A stretch of 64,000 nt of DNA from Gammaproteobacteria bacterium. Its GTDB lineage: Bacteria > Pseudomonadota > Gammaproteobacteria > JABDBA01. The stretch lies in contig JABDBA010000004.1 in NCBI GenBank assembly GCA_013288885.1, positions 1 to 64,000 of the forward strand, in the 5' to 3' direction. Positions within the stretch are counted from its first letter, which is position 1, and each line of letters begins with the position of its first letter. Under the pieces are notes generated by a model. It was given only the letters and a program-made list of their open reading frames with translations, was not told where the DNA came from and did not search any database. Below, piece by piece: positions 24,618 through 33,426 of this stretch. A program made the translations under genes and the position numbers.

Positions 24618-25415
24618 GTGAATACTAAATCAGAATTAATACAACTGCCGGTGGAACAATTATCACGTGGCAAATATCAGCCACGCCGTGATTTTGATTC
24701 TGAAAGCCTAGGTGAATTAGCTGAATCGATTAAATCGAGTGGCTTAATTCAACCGATCGTGGTGCGTAAACTCAGTACTGGCAATTTTGAAATTGTTGCC
24801 GGCGAACGCCGTTGGCGCGCTGCCCAAATGGCTGGCCTTGATCAAGTACCCTGCATCGTTAACAACTATACTGATGAAGAAACTGCAGCGATTACGCTGA
24901 TCGAAAATTTACAACGCAAAGATCTGAATCCCATCGAAGAAGCGCAATCTTTGCAACGGTTGATGGATGAATTTGGTTATGTCCATGAAGAAGTAGCCGC
25001 CGTCGTGGGTAAATCGCGCACCAAAGTGAGTAATACCCTGCGTTTGCTGCGCCTAGATGAAAAAGTGCAACAATGGTTAGTCGGCCGACAACTTTCAGAA
25101 GGGCACGGCAAAATTTTGGCGGGCGTTGCTGAAAATATTCAATTTGAAATCGCCGAGCAATGTGTTGCAAAAGGTTGGTCGGTGCGCAAGTTAGAAGAAG
25201 AAGCCAAACGTTGGCAAGCACAAGCGCATACCCATAATACCGGCGAAGACCCCAATATTACCCACCTCGAGCGGGCTGTTTCCCAACAATTTGGCGCTCC
25301 GGTTAAATTAGACCCCGATGGTAATCAAAAAAGTGGCTGGATCAAAATTCGCTATTTTGATCACGATACTTTAGCCGGGGTTTTGGAAAAATTGGGTGTG
25401 GTAGAGGAAGATTAA
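24618..25415 (+). CDS. parB: Chromosomal-type ParB/Spo0J, without a partner ParA nearby
   Basis: 265 residues with the classic order. An N-terminal CTPase domain with IVAGERRWRAAQMAGL (about residues 58-73) and TLIENLQRKDLNPIEEA is followed by a helix-turn-helix (about 115-160, VGKSRTKVSNTLRLLRL) and a C-terminal dimerisation domain. It should bind parS and spread to organise the origin region. The start is GTG, five bases after the preceding small gene, with no clear Shine-Dalgarno. Unusually there is no chromosomal parA upstream. The nearest ParA is the plasmid-type one at 20271, which already has its own ParB. I found no canonical parS (TGTTTCACGTGAAACA) in the window. Confidence 0.92.
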   Translation: MNTKSELIQLPVEQLSRGKYQPRRDFDSESLGELAESIKSSGLIQPIVVRKLSTGNFEIVAGERRWRAAQMAGLDQVPCIVNNYTDEETAAITLIENLQRKDLNPIEEAQSLQRLMDEFGYVHEEVAAVVGKSRTKVSNTLRLLRLDEKVQQWLVGRQLSEGHGKILAGVAENIQFEIAEQCVAKGWSVRKLEEEAKRWQAQAHTHNTGEDPNITHLERAVSQQFGAPVKLDPDGNQKSGWIKIRYFDHDTLAGVLEKLGVVEED

Positions 25416-25465
25416 TTTTTACAAAAAAACCCAAAAATTCCATACCCAATCTTAGTCGCCTGCGT

Positions 25466-25502
25466 TATAATGGCTTGCTTAAAATAACCCTCAGCTAAGC
25501 AA
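25466..25502 (+). promoter_or_regulatory. Predicted promoter and leader dyad of the purine cluster
   Basis: A perfect TATAAT lies at 25466-25471, with no good -35. TTGCTTA (25475-25481) and TAAGCAA (25496-25502) form an inverted repeat across the probable transcription start, placed like an operator. It does not match the enteric PurR box. Confidence 0.4.
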
Positions 25503-25510
25503 AAATACCT

Positions 25511-28426
25511 ATGAGTTTACCTATTTACCGTTTTGTAATTGCACCACTCAGTGGTAATACCCCACATGCGGCCGCTTTACGCCAAGATGCCCATGTCCTC
25601 GGTTTTACTGATATCACCCAAATTGCTTGTCATGAGATCTATTTTATCCAAGGGCAGTTGACACCCAACCACCTTGAACGCCTAAGCAATGAATTGTTGC
25701 ATGACTCTGTGACGCAAACCTGCACCTGGCAAGAACAAACTTTGGCAGAAACTGCACAACAAAGCATCGAAGTGGTATTACGCCCTGGTGTTACTGATCC
25801 CACCGCCGCGGCCATTATGCAAAATGCCCAATTACTCGGTATTGATACTATTAACCAAGTAACCACGGGTAAACGTTATCAAGTGCAAAGTAAACAGCCA
25901 TTAAACCAGCAAGACCTACACAAATTAGCGAAACGATTATTGGCCAATGGCGTGATTCATTATTATGCTTTGGGCAACATTACCGTGAGTTTCCCTGCCT
26001 ATGAAAAAACCAATCAGCCTATAGAAATAATTCCGTTACGACAATTGAACGATGATCAATTAATGGCAGAATCGCAACAACGCCGCGCCGCGTTAGATCT
26101 CGCCGAAATGCAAGCAATACAAACCTATTTTCGCAAACACGATCGTGATCCCACCGATGTCGAATTTGAAATGATTGCACAAACGTGGAGTGAACACTGC
26201 TCACACAAAACGTTTAGGGCTATTATTGAATGTGACGATGGTCAAGAAATAAAAGGCCTATTGAAAACTTATATTCGTGCGGCCACTGAAAAAATTGCTG
26301 CACCTTGGGTCTATTCGGCGTTTGTCGATAATGCAGGCATCATTGATTTTGATGATGAATATCAAATCTCATTTAAAGTAGAAACGCACAACCATCCTTC
26401 GGCGATCGAACCTTTTGGCGGTGCTAATACCGGCTTGGGTGGTGTTATTCGAGATGTGCTCGGTGTTTCGGCACGGCCTATTGCAGCCACAGATGTCTTT
26501 TGTTTTGGCCAACAAGATTGTGATCCAAAAACATTGCCCGAAAGCGTATTGCATCCGCGCCTTATTGCCTCAGGCGTAGTAGCAGGCGTGCAAGATTATG
26601 GCAATAAAACGGGTATTCCTACGGTCAATGGCGCTGTTTATTATGATGCTGCTTATACTGCAAATCCTTTAGTATTTTGTGGTTGTGTTGGTTTAGCACC
26701 TAGAGCAAGCCACCCACGTCATGCACAAAAAGGCGATCGTATTATTGTGATTGGTGGGCGTACTGGCCGTGATGGTTTACGCGGTGCAACTTTTTCATCG
26801 ATGACGATGGATGCGCAAACCGAAACGGTCGCAGGGGCATCGGTACAAATCGGCGACCCAATTATCGCCAAAGGTTTGATCGAAGTGGTGACATTAGCAC
26901 GCGATGCCAAATTATATAATGCTATTACCGATTGTGGTGCGGGTGGGTTTTCTTCCGCCGTGGGTGAAATGGCGAGCGAATGTGGGGCAGAAGTTGATAT
27001 ATCTGTTGCTCCATTAAAATATCCTGGTCTTGCAGCTTGGGAAATTTGGTTATCAGAAGCGCAAGAACGCATGGTGCTGGCGGTGCCACCGCATAAATTA
27101 GAAGCGTTAAAAAATATCTGCCAAATTTATGATATTGAATTAACCGATTTAGGTCATTTTAATGATGACAAACGTTTGTTATTGCGTAATGGCTCCCAAG
27201 TGGTATTAGATTTAGAAATGCTATTTTTATTTGACGGTATGCCGCAAAAGAAATTGCGGGCGGAAAAATCCCCCCGCTCGCTTGCGCTCGCGACCCCCTT
27301 TTTCAAAGGGGGTTATTCTTCGACCCCCCCTGCTGGAAAAAGCTTCTCATCTGTTCCCCCCTTTGAAAAAGGGGAGTTAGGGGGGATTTTATTATCACTA
27401 CTCTCTCACCCAAACATCGCCACTAAAGCAGCCGTCATTCGCCGCTATGATCACGAAGTGCAAGGCGCAACGGTCATTAAACCACTAGTGGGTGTAAAAA
27501 ATGATGGCCCATCTGATGCATGTGTTTTAAAACCATTAGAAACAAAAGGCCAACGCGGTATCGTATTAGCCAATGGTTTAAATCCTGAATTAGGCAAACA
27601 CGATCCTTATCTCATGGCATTAAGTGTGATCGATGAAGCGATTCGCAATGCAGTGGCGGTCGGCGCTGATCCTGATCGCATTGCCATCTTAGATAATTTT
27701 TGTTGGGGCGATCCTAAACGCCCTGAAACATTAGGCAGCTTAGTAGCAGCGGCACGTGGTTGTTATGATGGAGCGTTACATTATCAAACACCGTTTATTT
27801 CGGGCAAAGATTCACTGAATAATGAATATTTAGGCAGCGATGGCGTGCGTCATGCTATACCACCAACATTGTTAATTTCTGCCATTGGTATTATTGAAGA
27901 TGTAGATAATGCAGTAACTATGGATCTAAAAACACCGGGCAACTGTATTTATTTGTTAGGCGAAACGCGTGCAGAATTGGGTGGCAGTCATTTTGCATTG
28001 TGTGGTGGCGGGGAGAGGGGATCGGAAGTGCCAACATTGCCGCAGCATGCGCCGGTTTTATATCGTCAACTACATCAAGCCATGCAAAAAAAATTAGTGC
28101 GTGCCTGCCATGATCTCAGCGAAGGCGGTTTTGCAGTAGCGATGGCGGAAATGTGTATCGCTGGCCGCTTGGGCGCACAAATTAATTTAACCAATGCCGA
28201 TGTTGTCACAGCATTATTCAGCGAATCGAATGGACGTTTGTTAGTCGAAATACGCGAACAAGATTGCGTGGTTTTTGAAAAATGCTTCACGCAAGATTTA
28301 GCACATTTGATTAATAAAATTGGCAAAGTAACAGATGATGAAAAATTAGTAATAACACATGATCAACAAACCATTATTTCATTGTCCGTCAATGAATTGG
28401 TAACTGCTTGGCAGGTGAACCCATGA
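25511..28426 (+). CDS. purL: FGAM synthase large subunit PurL with fused PurS-like N-terminus
   Basis: 971 residues. It uses ATP to convert FGAR plus glutamine-derived ammonia to FGAM, the fourth step of purine synthesis. Residues about 1-160 look like two PurS-like repeats (each with VIAPLSG / VLRPGVTDPTAAAIM-type openings). Two AIR synthase-like halves follow, with TWSEHCSHKTF, KVETHNHPSAIEPFGGA and GAGGFSSAVGEM. It lacks the C-terminal glutaminase typical of ~1,290-residue gammaproteobacterial PurL; PurQ supplies that as a separate gene overlapping by ATGA. Residues about 586-627 are an in-frame palindromic repeat inserted in the linker between the two halves, just before LLSHPNIATK. The insertion keeps the frame and all motifs. 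Confidence 0.95.
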   Translation: MSLPIYRFVIAPLSGNTPHAAALRQDAHVLGFTDITQIACHEIYFIQGQLTPNHLERLSNELLHDSVTQTCTWQEQTLAETAQQSIEVVLRPGVTDPTAAAIMQNAQLLGIDTINQVTTGKRYQVQSKQPLNQQDLHKLAKRLLANGVIHYYALGNITVSFPAYEKTNQPIEIIPLRQLNDDQLMAESQQRRAALDLAEMQAIQTYFRKHDRDPTDVEFEMIAQTWSEHCSHKTFRAIIECDDGQEIKGLLKTYIRAATEKIAAPWVYSAFVDNAGIIDFDDEYQISFKVETHNHPSAIEPFGGANTGLGGVIRDVLGVSARPIAATDVFCFGQQDCDPKTLPESVLHPRLIASGVVAGVQDYGNKTGIPTVNGAVYYDAAYTANPLVFCGCVGLAPRASHPRHAQKGDRIIVIGGRTGRDGLRGATFSSMTMDAQTETVAGASVQIGDPIIAKGLIEVVTLARDAKLYNAITDCGAGGFSSAVGEMASECGAEVDISVAPLKYPGLAAWEIWLSEAQERMVLAVPPHKLEALKNICQIYDIELTDLGHFNDDKRLLLRNGSQVVLDLEMLFLFDGMPQKKLRAEKSPRSLALATPFFKGGYSSTPPAGKSFSSVPPFEKGELGGILLSLLSHPNIATKAAVIRRYDHEVQGATVIKPLVGVKNDGPSDACVLKPLETKGQRGIVLANGLNPELGKHDPYLMALSVIDEAIRNAVAVGADPDRIAILDNFCWGDPKRPETLGSLVAAARGCYDGALHYQTPFISGKDSLNNEYLGSDGVRHAIPPTLLISAIGIIEDVDNAVTMDLKTPGNCIYLLGETRAELGGSHFALCGGGERGSEVPTLPQHAPVLYRQLHQAMQKKLVRACHDLSEGGFAVAMAEMCIAGRLGAQINLTNADVVTALFSESNGRLLVEIREQDCVVFEKCFTQDLAHLINKIGKVTDDEKLVITHDQQTIISLSVNELVTAWQVNP
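27265..27390. repeat. 126-bp palindromic repeat inserted in frame in purL
   Basis: Ends are perfect inverted 11-mers: AAAATCCCCCC (27265-27275) and GGGGGGATTTT (27380-27390). Inside are two smaller hairpins, CCCCCTTTTTCAAAGGGGG (27294-27312) and one around CCCCTTTGAAAAAGGGG (27358-27374). The length is exactly 42 codons, so purL stays open. Relatives of the right half lie at 30187 and 56799. GC-rich palindromic repeats inside genes are known in Rickettsia and cyanobacteria; the family here is inferred from the sequence alone. Confidence 0.9.
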
Positions 28427-29190
28427 AACCACGCGTATTAATTTTACATGCTAATGGCACTAATCGTGATCAATCCGTTGCTTACGCTTTTAATTTAGCA
28501 GGGGCTACCGCAGAAATTGTGCATCTAAATCAATTACGTGCGAAAGAAAAAAAATGGAGTGATTATCAAATTTTAGTCATTGCCGGTGGCTTTGCTAATG
28601 CCGACGTATTAGGGGCTGGTAAACTACTCGCGCTGGAATTAAACAGTTTTTTTGCCGAAGAAATGCAACAATTTATTGCTAGTGGCAAACCGGTGTTAGG
28701 TATTTGTAATGGTTTTCAAACTTTAGTCAAAGGTGGATTTTTACCCGGTTTTGCTGCATTACAACCACAAGCTACTTTAACTTATAATGCGTTAGGAAAA
28801 TTTGAATGCCGCTGGGTGACATTAATGCCGCAATCAAAAAATTGTTTATGGACACGCGATTTGGCCGAACCAATTTATTGCCCGGTGGCCCATGGCGAAG
28901 GCCGTTTTATGTTGACCGAGGATAAACTGCTTAAAACTTTAAAAGATCAGCAACAAATTGCATTAACATATGCTGACCCCGATAAAAAATTAATGGATGC
29001 AGAATATCCCTTAAATCCCAGTGGTTCTATTGCAAGCATTGCTGGAATCTGCAATCAACAAGGGAATGTATTAGGCTTAATGCCACATCCTGAAGATCAT
29101 GTGCTGGCCCGTCAACATCCGCGTTGGGCCCGTGGCGAGCGCGGTTTTTCTGGATTACCTTTATTTATCAACGCTGTAAAAACTGTATGA
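28423..29190 (+). CDS. purQ: FGAM synthase glutaminase subunit PurQ
   Basis: 255 residues from the ATG at 28423, which overlaps the purL stop (ATGA) and has AGGTG just before it; an in-frame TTG 15 bases earlier is less likely. It is a class I glutamine amidotransferase with nucleophile Cys in GKPVLGICNGFQTLV and the His-Pro-Glu of GLMPHPEDHV near the C-terminus. It delivers ammonia to PurL. Its length of about 255 is closer to the glutaminase domain of long PurL proteins than to the ~227-residue Bacillus PurQ. The sequence FECRWVTL also matches that domain, suggesting it came from a split long PurL. Confidence 0.94.
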   Translation: MKPRVLILHANGTNRDQSVAYAFNLAGATAEIVHLNQLRAKEKKWSDYQILVIAGGFANADVLGAGKLLALELNSFFAEEMQQFIASGKPVLGICNGFQTLVKGGFLPGFAALQPQATLTYNALGKFECRWVTLMPQSKNCLWTRDLAEPIYCPVAHGEGRFMLTEDKLLKTLKDQQQIALTYADPDKKLMDAEYPLNPSGSIASIAGICNQQGNVLGLMPHPEDHVLARQHPRWARGERGFSGLPLFINAVKTV

Positions 29191-29200
29191 GGAAATAACT

Positions 29201-30181
29201 ATGTTAACCAACGAAAAATTGCAAACTTTACTTAACCAACCTTTTGATGATACCAATTTACCATTACCCGGTAAATTTGCCGGTAAAGTACGTGATAGTT
29301 ACAAACTCGATAATAATAAACGATTAATTGTTACCACCGATCGTCTATCGGCATTTGATCGCGTGTTAAAATGCGTTCCTTATAAAGGCCAAGTGTTGAA
29401 CCAGTTATCCGCTTGGTGGTTTGAACAAACAAAGAATGTTATTCCTAATCATTTATTATCAATGCCCGACCCCAATGCACAGTTGGTGACTGAAGTAACA
29501 CCATTTCCCATCGAAGTGATTGTGCGTGGTTATATAACAGGCGTCACTTCAACCGCGTTATGGCAGCGTTATTCAGAAGGCGAGCGCGAAATTTATGGCT
29601 ACAAATTTTCAGAAGGGCTGCGCAAAAATCAAAAATTACCCGAACCATTGATCACACCAACCACAAAAGCAGGCCCTGGCGAACATGATGAACGTTTGAC
29701 CTGTGCCGAAGTGGTAAGCAAAGGTTATCTTGATGCCAAAACGTGGGAGCAACTGCAAACAGCGGCATTAGCACTTTTTAAATTTGGTCAAAAGCAAGCA
29801 GAAAGCGCCGGTTTATTGTTAGTAGATACTAAATATGAATTTGGTCGCACTGCCGATGGACGTGTGTTGTTAATCGATGAAGTACATACACCCGATTCAT
29901 CGCGTTTTTGGAAGGCAGACAGTTACGCTGAACGATTTGCCGCCAGCATTGAACCTGAAAATTTCGATAAAGAAATGGTACGTTTAGCTTATGTCAAACA
30001 AGGTTATAAAGGCGAAGGTGTACCACCGATATTGCCCGTCGATTTTTGGGTGCAAGTGAGCCAACGCTATATACAAATTTATGAAATATTAACGGGTAAA
30101 ACTTTTGTGCCGGGTGAATATCCAGTTGAAAAACGTTTAGAAAATAATTTGAAAACAATTTTTGCACCATTAACACTATAA
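29201..30181 (+). CDS. purC: SAICAR synthetase, long (yeast Ade1-like) form
   Basis: 326 residues, against ~240 for the E. coli enzyme. It joins CAIR and aspartate with ATP to give SAICAR. Motifs include GKVRDSYKL (ATP-binding loop), VTTDRLSAFDRVL, EVIVRGYITG, and LIDEVHTPDSSRFW in the active site. The extended C-terminus (about 255-326, KGEGVPPILPVDFW...GEYPVEKRL) is typical of the long form found in fungi and some bacteria. GAGGAAA precedes the start, ten bases after purQ. It is followed by a palindromic repeat and then purE. Confidence 0.95.
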   Translation: MLTNEKLQTLLNQPFDDTNLPLPGKFAGKVRDSYKLDNNKRLIVTTDRLSAFDRVLKCVPYKGQVLNQLSAWWFEQTKNVIPNHLLSMPDPNAQLVTEVTPFPIEVIVRGYITGVTSTALWQRYSEGEREIYGYKFSEGLRKNQKLPEPLITPTTKAGPGEHDERLTCAEVVSKGYLDAKTWEQLQTAALALFKFGQKQAESAGLLLVDTKYEFGRTADGRVLLIDEVHTPDSSRFWKADSYAERFAASIEPENFDKEMVRLAYVKQGYKGEGVPPILPVDFWVQVSQRYIQIYEILTGKTFVPGEYPVEKRLENNLKTIFAPLTL

Positions 30182-30186
30182 TTATT

Positions 30187-30220
30187 CCCCCCTTTGAAAA
30201 GGGGGGCTACGGGAGATTTA
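30187..30220 (+). repeat. Palindromic repeat between purC and purE, supplying the purE Shine-Dalgarno
   Basis: CCCCCCTTTGAAAAGGGGGG (30187-30206) is a perfect inverted repeat apart from its centre. It is followed by CTACGGGAGATTTA, the counterpart of the GGGGGGATTTT end of the copy inside purL. The GGGAG at 30211-30215 is spaced seven bases from the purE ATG and is the only good ribosome binding site there. The hairpin begins five bases after the purC stop and could also modulate transcription or mRNA stability between the two genes. Confidence 0.85.
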
Positions 30221-30222
30221 AG

Positions 30223-30702
30223 ATGACACACAAACCACTAATCGTAATTCTCGCTGGCTCTAAAGCCGATCAAAAACATTGTGAAAACATTAGCAATGCA
30301 GCCAAAGAATTTAATATCGATGTTGTAACACGCATTGGTTCAGCGCACAAAACCGCTGAACATGCATTAGCCATTTTAAAACAATATGAAGCTGATCCAC
30401 GCCCTAAAATTTATATTACAGTGGCGGGGCGCAGTAATGCATTGTCAGGATTTACCGATGGCGCAGTCAAAGCACCGGTAATAGCTTGCCCACCGCCGAG
30501 CGAGTCATTCGGTGGTATGGATATTTTTTCTTCACTACGTATGCCATCTGGTATAGCACCCGCAGTGATTTTAGAACCACTCAATGCAGTGTTATTTGCC
30601 GCGAAAGTTTTTGCGTTACAAGATCCAACTATTCACGAGCGCGTAGCAAAATTTCAGCAACAACAGCAAGAGCGTATATTAGAAGATGATAAGAATATAT
30701 GA
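30223..30702 (+). CDS. purE: Class II PurE (AIR carboxylase using CO2)
   Basis: 159 residues. Signature residues point to class II: GSAHKTAEH where class I has SAHRTP, AGRSNALSGFTDG where class I has AGGAAHLPGM, and ACPPPSESFGGMDIFSSLRMPSG. Class II enzymes (vertebrates, some bacteria such as Treponema) carboxylate AIR directly with CO2, so PurK is not needed, and no purK is found in this cluster. It follows the long PurC, the same pair fused in vertebrate PAICS. Its stop overlaps the purF start (ATGA). Confidence 0.93.
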   Translation: MTHKPLIVILAGSKADQKHCENISNAAKEFNIDVVTRIGSAHKTAEHALAILKQYEADPRPKIYITVAGRSNALSGFTDGAVKAPVIACPPPSESFGGMDIFSSLRMPSGIAPAVILEPLNAVLFAAKVFALQDPTIHERVAKFQQQQQERILEDDKNI

Positions 30703-32102
30703 ATGATTTAGACAAACCTCATGACGAATGTGGCGTTATAGCTATCTATGCTCCCAAAGAAGAAGTAGCCAGCATTGCTTATTTCGGGCTCTTCGCATTA
30801 CAACACCGTGGTCAAGAAGCTGCAGGTATCGCTGTGTCAGATGGCAAAGTTATTCACGAACACAAAGATCTTGGTCTTGTCGCGCAAGTTTTTAATCCAA
30901 CAATACTTGCTAAATTACCTGGCCATTTAGCGATTGGTCATACCCGTTATTCCACCACGGGTTCATCTACATTACGCAACGTGCAACCGTTTTTAATCGA
31001 TACGCAACATGGGCCACTGGCTGTTGCACACAACGGTAACCTTGTTAACGCCGGTGCATTGCGAAAAATAATTTTACAGAAAGGCGTTGGACTCTCGGCC
31101 AGTTCCGACAGTGCATTATTAACCATGATGCTAGCTGGGGCTACCGGTGATAGTTGGGAAGAACGTGTAAAAAATACTATGCCACTTTGGCAAGGTGCTT
31201 ATTCATTAGTATTCTTGACTAAAGATCAAGTGTTAGCGGTGCGCGATCCTTGGGGGTTTCGACCGCTCAGTGTGGGTCAATTACCGTGTGGTGGTTATGC
31301 AATTGCTTCCGAAAGTGGGTCATTACAAACCATTGGTTGCGAACAAATACGCGAAATTCAACCAGGCGAAATTATTTCATTAGATGCGCGTGGATTAATT
31401 TCACTCGAAGGGTTGCCACCCGCTAAAAAAACGGCACGTTGTACCTTTGAACACATTTATTTTTCACGCCCCGATAGTGTTTGGGATGATTTAAGTGTGC
31501 ACCAAGTACGTCAACATTTAGGTGCTGAACTATGGCGCGAAAATCCTGTTGCAGCGGATATTGTTATTCCAGTACCTGATTCTTCTATCCCTGCCGCGAT
31601 TGGTTATGCGCAAGCATCGGGCATACCCTATAACGATGGCTTTATTAAAAATCGTTATATTGGCCGCACCTTTATTCAACCTACCGATTCACTACGACGA
31701 CAGGGCGTCGCATTAAAGTTTAATACCTTAGCAAGTAACCTTAAAGATAAACGGGTAATTGTTATCGACGATAGCATTGTGCGTGGTAATACTTCGGGGC
31801 CTTTAATTAAGCTATTACGTAAAGCAGGTGCGCGTGAAGTACATTTATGTATTACTTGCCCGCCAATTGCGCATCCTTGTTTTATGGGTGTTGATATGGG
31901 AAGTTGTGAAGAACTCATTGCCCATCGCATGTCAGTCGACGAAATAAAAAATTTTATTGGTTGTGATTCGCTGTATTTTTTATCATTAGAAGGAATGATG
32001 CGTGCCATAGGCCGCAATGCTGGTTATTGCAATGCTTGTTTTACTGGTAACTACCCTATTGCTGTGGATGAGATGCATACTAAAACAGGGTTCGAAGATT
32101 AG
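30699..32102 (+). CDS. purF: Amidophosphoribosyltransferase
   Basis: 467 residues. It carries out the first committed step: PRPP plus glutamine to phosphoribosylamine. A ten-residue propeptide precedes the nucleophile Cys11 in DECGVIAIYA. The glutaminase domain (LQHRGQEAAGI, GHTRYSTTG) is followed by the phosphoribosyltransferase domain with PRPP loop VIVIDDSIVRGNTSG. Cysteines at TARCTFEH and NAGYCNACFTGNYPI fit the 4Fe-4S-containing Bacillus-type enzyme rather than the E. coli type. It is coupled to purE by ATGA. Three non-purine genes follow before the cluster resumes with purDM. Confidence 0.96.
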   Translation: MNDLDKPHDECGVIAIYAPKEEVASIAYFGLFALQHRGQEAAGIAVSDGKVIHEHKDLGLVAQVFNPTILAKLPGHLAIGHTRYSTTGSSTLRNVQPFLIDTQHGPLAVAHNGNLVNAGALRKIILQKGVGLSASSDSALLTMMLAGATGDSWEERVKNTMPLWQGAYSLVFLTKDQVLAVRDPWGFRPLSVGQLPCGGYAIASESGSLQTIGCEQIREIQPGEIISLDARGLISLEGLPPAKKTARCTFEHIYFSRPDSVWDDLSVHQVRQHLGAELWRENPVAADIVIPVPDSSIPAAIGYAQASGIPYNDGFIKNRYIGRTFIQPTDSLRRQGVALKFNTLASNLKDKRVIVIDDSIVRGNTSGPLIKLLRKAGAREVHLCITCPPIAHPCFMGVDMGSCEELIAHRMSVDEIKNFIGCDSLYFLSLEGMMRAIGRNAGYCNACFTGNYPIAVDEMHTKTGFED

Positions 32103-32116
32103 CGAGGAACATAAGA

Positions 32117-32803
32117 ATGGATGATAAAAAGTACAGAGCAATAACAACCCTACTTATTTTTCTAACGAGCTTAGCGATGACTTCAATAAGCAATGCAAAT
32201 GTACAAGCATCAGTAAAAAATAAGAGCGCTTATTTAAGCCGGGTGGCTGCTACTGTTAACCCACAGGCTTTAAATACGGCCTTAACCATGTATTATTGTG
32301 CGGCATCGAAAGGAATAAACCACTCTCGATTTTTGACAATCATTGATTATAGTCTTCCATCGAATGCAAAGAGATTATGGCTTTTTGATGTCGATGATAA
32401 CAAATTATTATTAAATACCTGGGTTGCTCATGGTATAAAATCCGGCGAATTGTATGCGCAATCTTTCTCCAACAAGCATGAAACCCATAAAAGTAGTATT
32501 GGTCTTTTCTTGACGGGCGTATCCTATAGAGGTGAAGGGGGTTATTCTACAAGATTAAGGGGCCTATCGCCGGGATTTAATGATAATGCATATGCGCGCA
32601 CGATTGTTGTGCATGGGGCATGGTATGTCAGCCAAGATTTCGTTAGAAAATATGGCCGAGTGGGGCGTACCTGGGGTTGCCCAGCGGTGCCAGTCACGAT
32701 ATCGCGATCTTTAATTAACATTATTAGGAATGGGTCACTCTTACTTGTTTATTACCCCGACAAAAACATGTTGGGAAATTCACAATACTTAACTTGCAAA
32801 TAA
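32117..32803 (+). CDS. Secreted L,D-transpeptidase-like protein (YkuD_2 type)
   Basis: 228 residues. A signal peptide (about 1-28) is followed by a catalytic domain of the murein L,D-transpeptidase family, with His166 in VVVHGAWYVS and Cys188 in RTWGCPAV. It probably cross-links or trims peptidoglycan, or anchors proteins to it, in the periplasm. It starts 14 bases after purF and stands in the purine transcript without a metabolic reason. Its paralogue lies two genes downstream with a secreted protein between. The family assignment is firm; which L,D reaction it performs is not. Confidence 0.85.
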   Translation: MDDKKYRAITTLLIFLTSLAMTSISNANVQASVKNKSAYLSRVAATVNPQALNTALTMYYCAASKGINHSRFLTIIDYSLPSNAKRLWLFDVDDNKLLLNTWVAHGIKSGELYAQSFSNKHETHKSSIGLFLTGVSYRGEGGYSTRLRGLSPGFNDNAYARTIVVHGAWYVSQDFVRKYGRVGRTWGCPAVPVTISRSLINIIRNGSLLLVYYPDKNMLGNSQYLTCK

Positions 32804-32823
32804 CGCAATAAGGAAATATATCA

Positions 32824-33423
32824 ATGAAAAAGATAACCATATTATTTATTACTTGTTTATTTGTACTATTTTCATCGGTTCTTTTTGCCGATGCTGAGGA
32901 TGTCGCTGTTGCGGTCCAAGATGCTAAGTCAGCAGGGCCGATTCAGTTTTTGTATGCAGATATGGACAATACTAAAAAACGGGATGCTACAGATCCCTTA
33001 TTGATTATGGCGGCAGATGATTATAGAAAAATATTTGGTGAAGTACCATTAGAACGTATGCTGCGCACCCAAATAAATAATAAAGAATATATCGTGCTTG
33101 ATCAGGAAGATCTTGATCATATGGATAAGAATAAAACTTCATTAATTGATAACCGGGACGGTTATAGCTTTTATAAAATTTACTTTGCTCAAGTCAGTGG
33201 AACAATCAAGGGGTCTTATATAGTGACTACCGCAAAAATGATGAATTTTGGGAAATTAAAAGAAATATTGTTGGATGTTCATCCGACGGGCCATACAAAA
33301 GTGGTGCATGAAGGACATGATATCAATGAAGTCGATGAAGTAGATTTCGAGAATAATAAGGAAATTAACGTAAGAACGACAGAAAAGAAATCTGACAAAG
33401 ATATGCCTTGGATGGGCCTTTAA
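32824..33423 (+). CDS. Secreted hypothetical protein between two L,D-transpeptidase-like genes
   Basis: 199 residues. A signal peptide (about 1-23, cleavage near LFADA) is followed by a charged, Asp/Lys-rich domain of about 140 residues with alternating strands, and a hydrophilic tail. I do not recognise a family. AAGGAAAT precedes the start. It is sandwiched 20 bases after one L,D-transpeptidase-like gene and 3 bases before the other, so it is likely a periplasmic partner, substrate or inhibitor of those enzymes; that is inference from context only. Confidence 0.7.
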   Translation: MKKITILFITCLFVLFSSVLFADAEDVAVAVQDAKSAGPIQFLYADMDNTKKRDATDPLLIMAADDYRKIFGEVPLERMLRTQINNKEYIVLDQEDLDHMDKNKTSLIDNRDGYSFYKIYFAQVSGTIKGSYIVTTAKMMNFGKLKEILLDVHPTGHTKVVHEGHDINEVDEVDFENNKEINVRTTEKKSDKDMPWMGL

Positions 33424-33426
33424 AAT

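Noticed and set aside
25475-25502. Enteric PurR operator before purL
   Set aside because: The TTGCTTA/TAAGCAA dyad does not match the ACGCAAACGTTTGCGT box and no PurR gene is in the window. It is kept only as a generic leader dyad.
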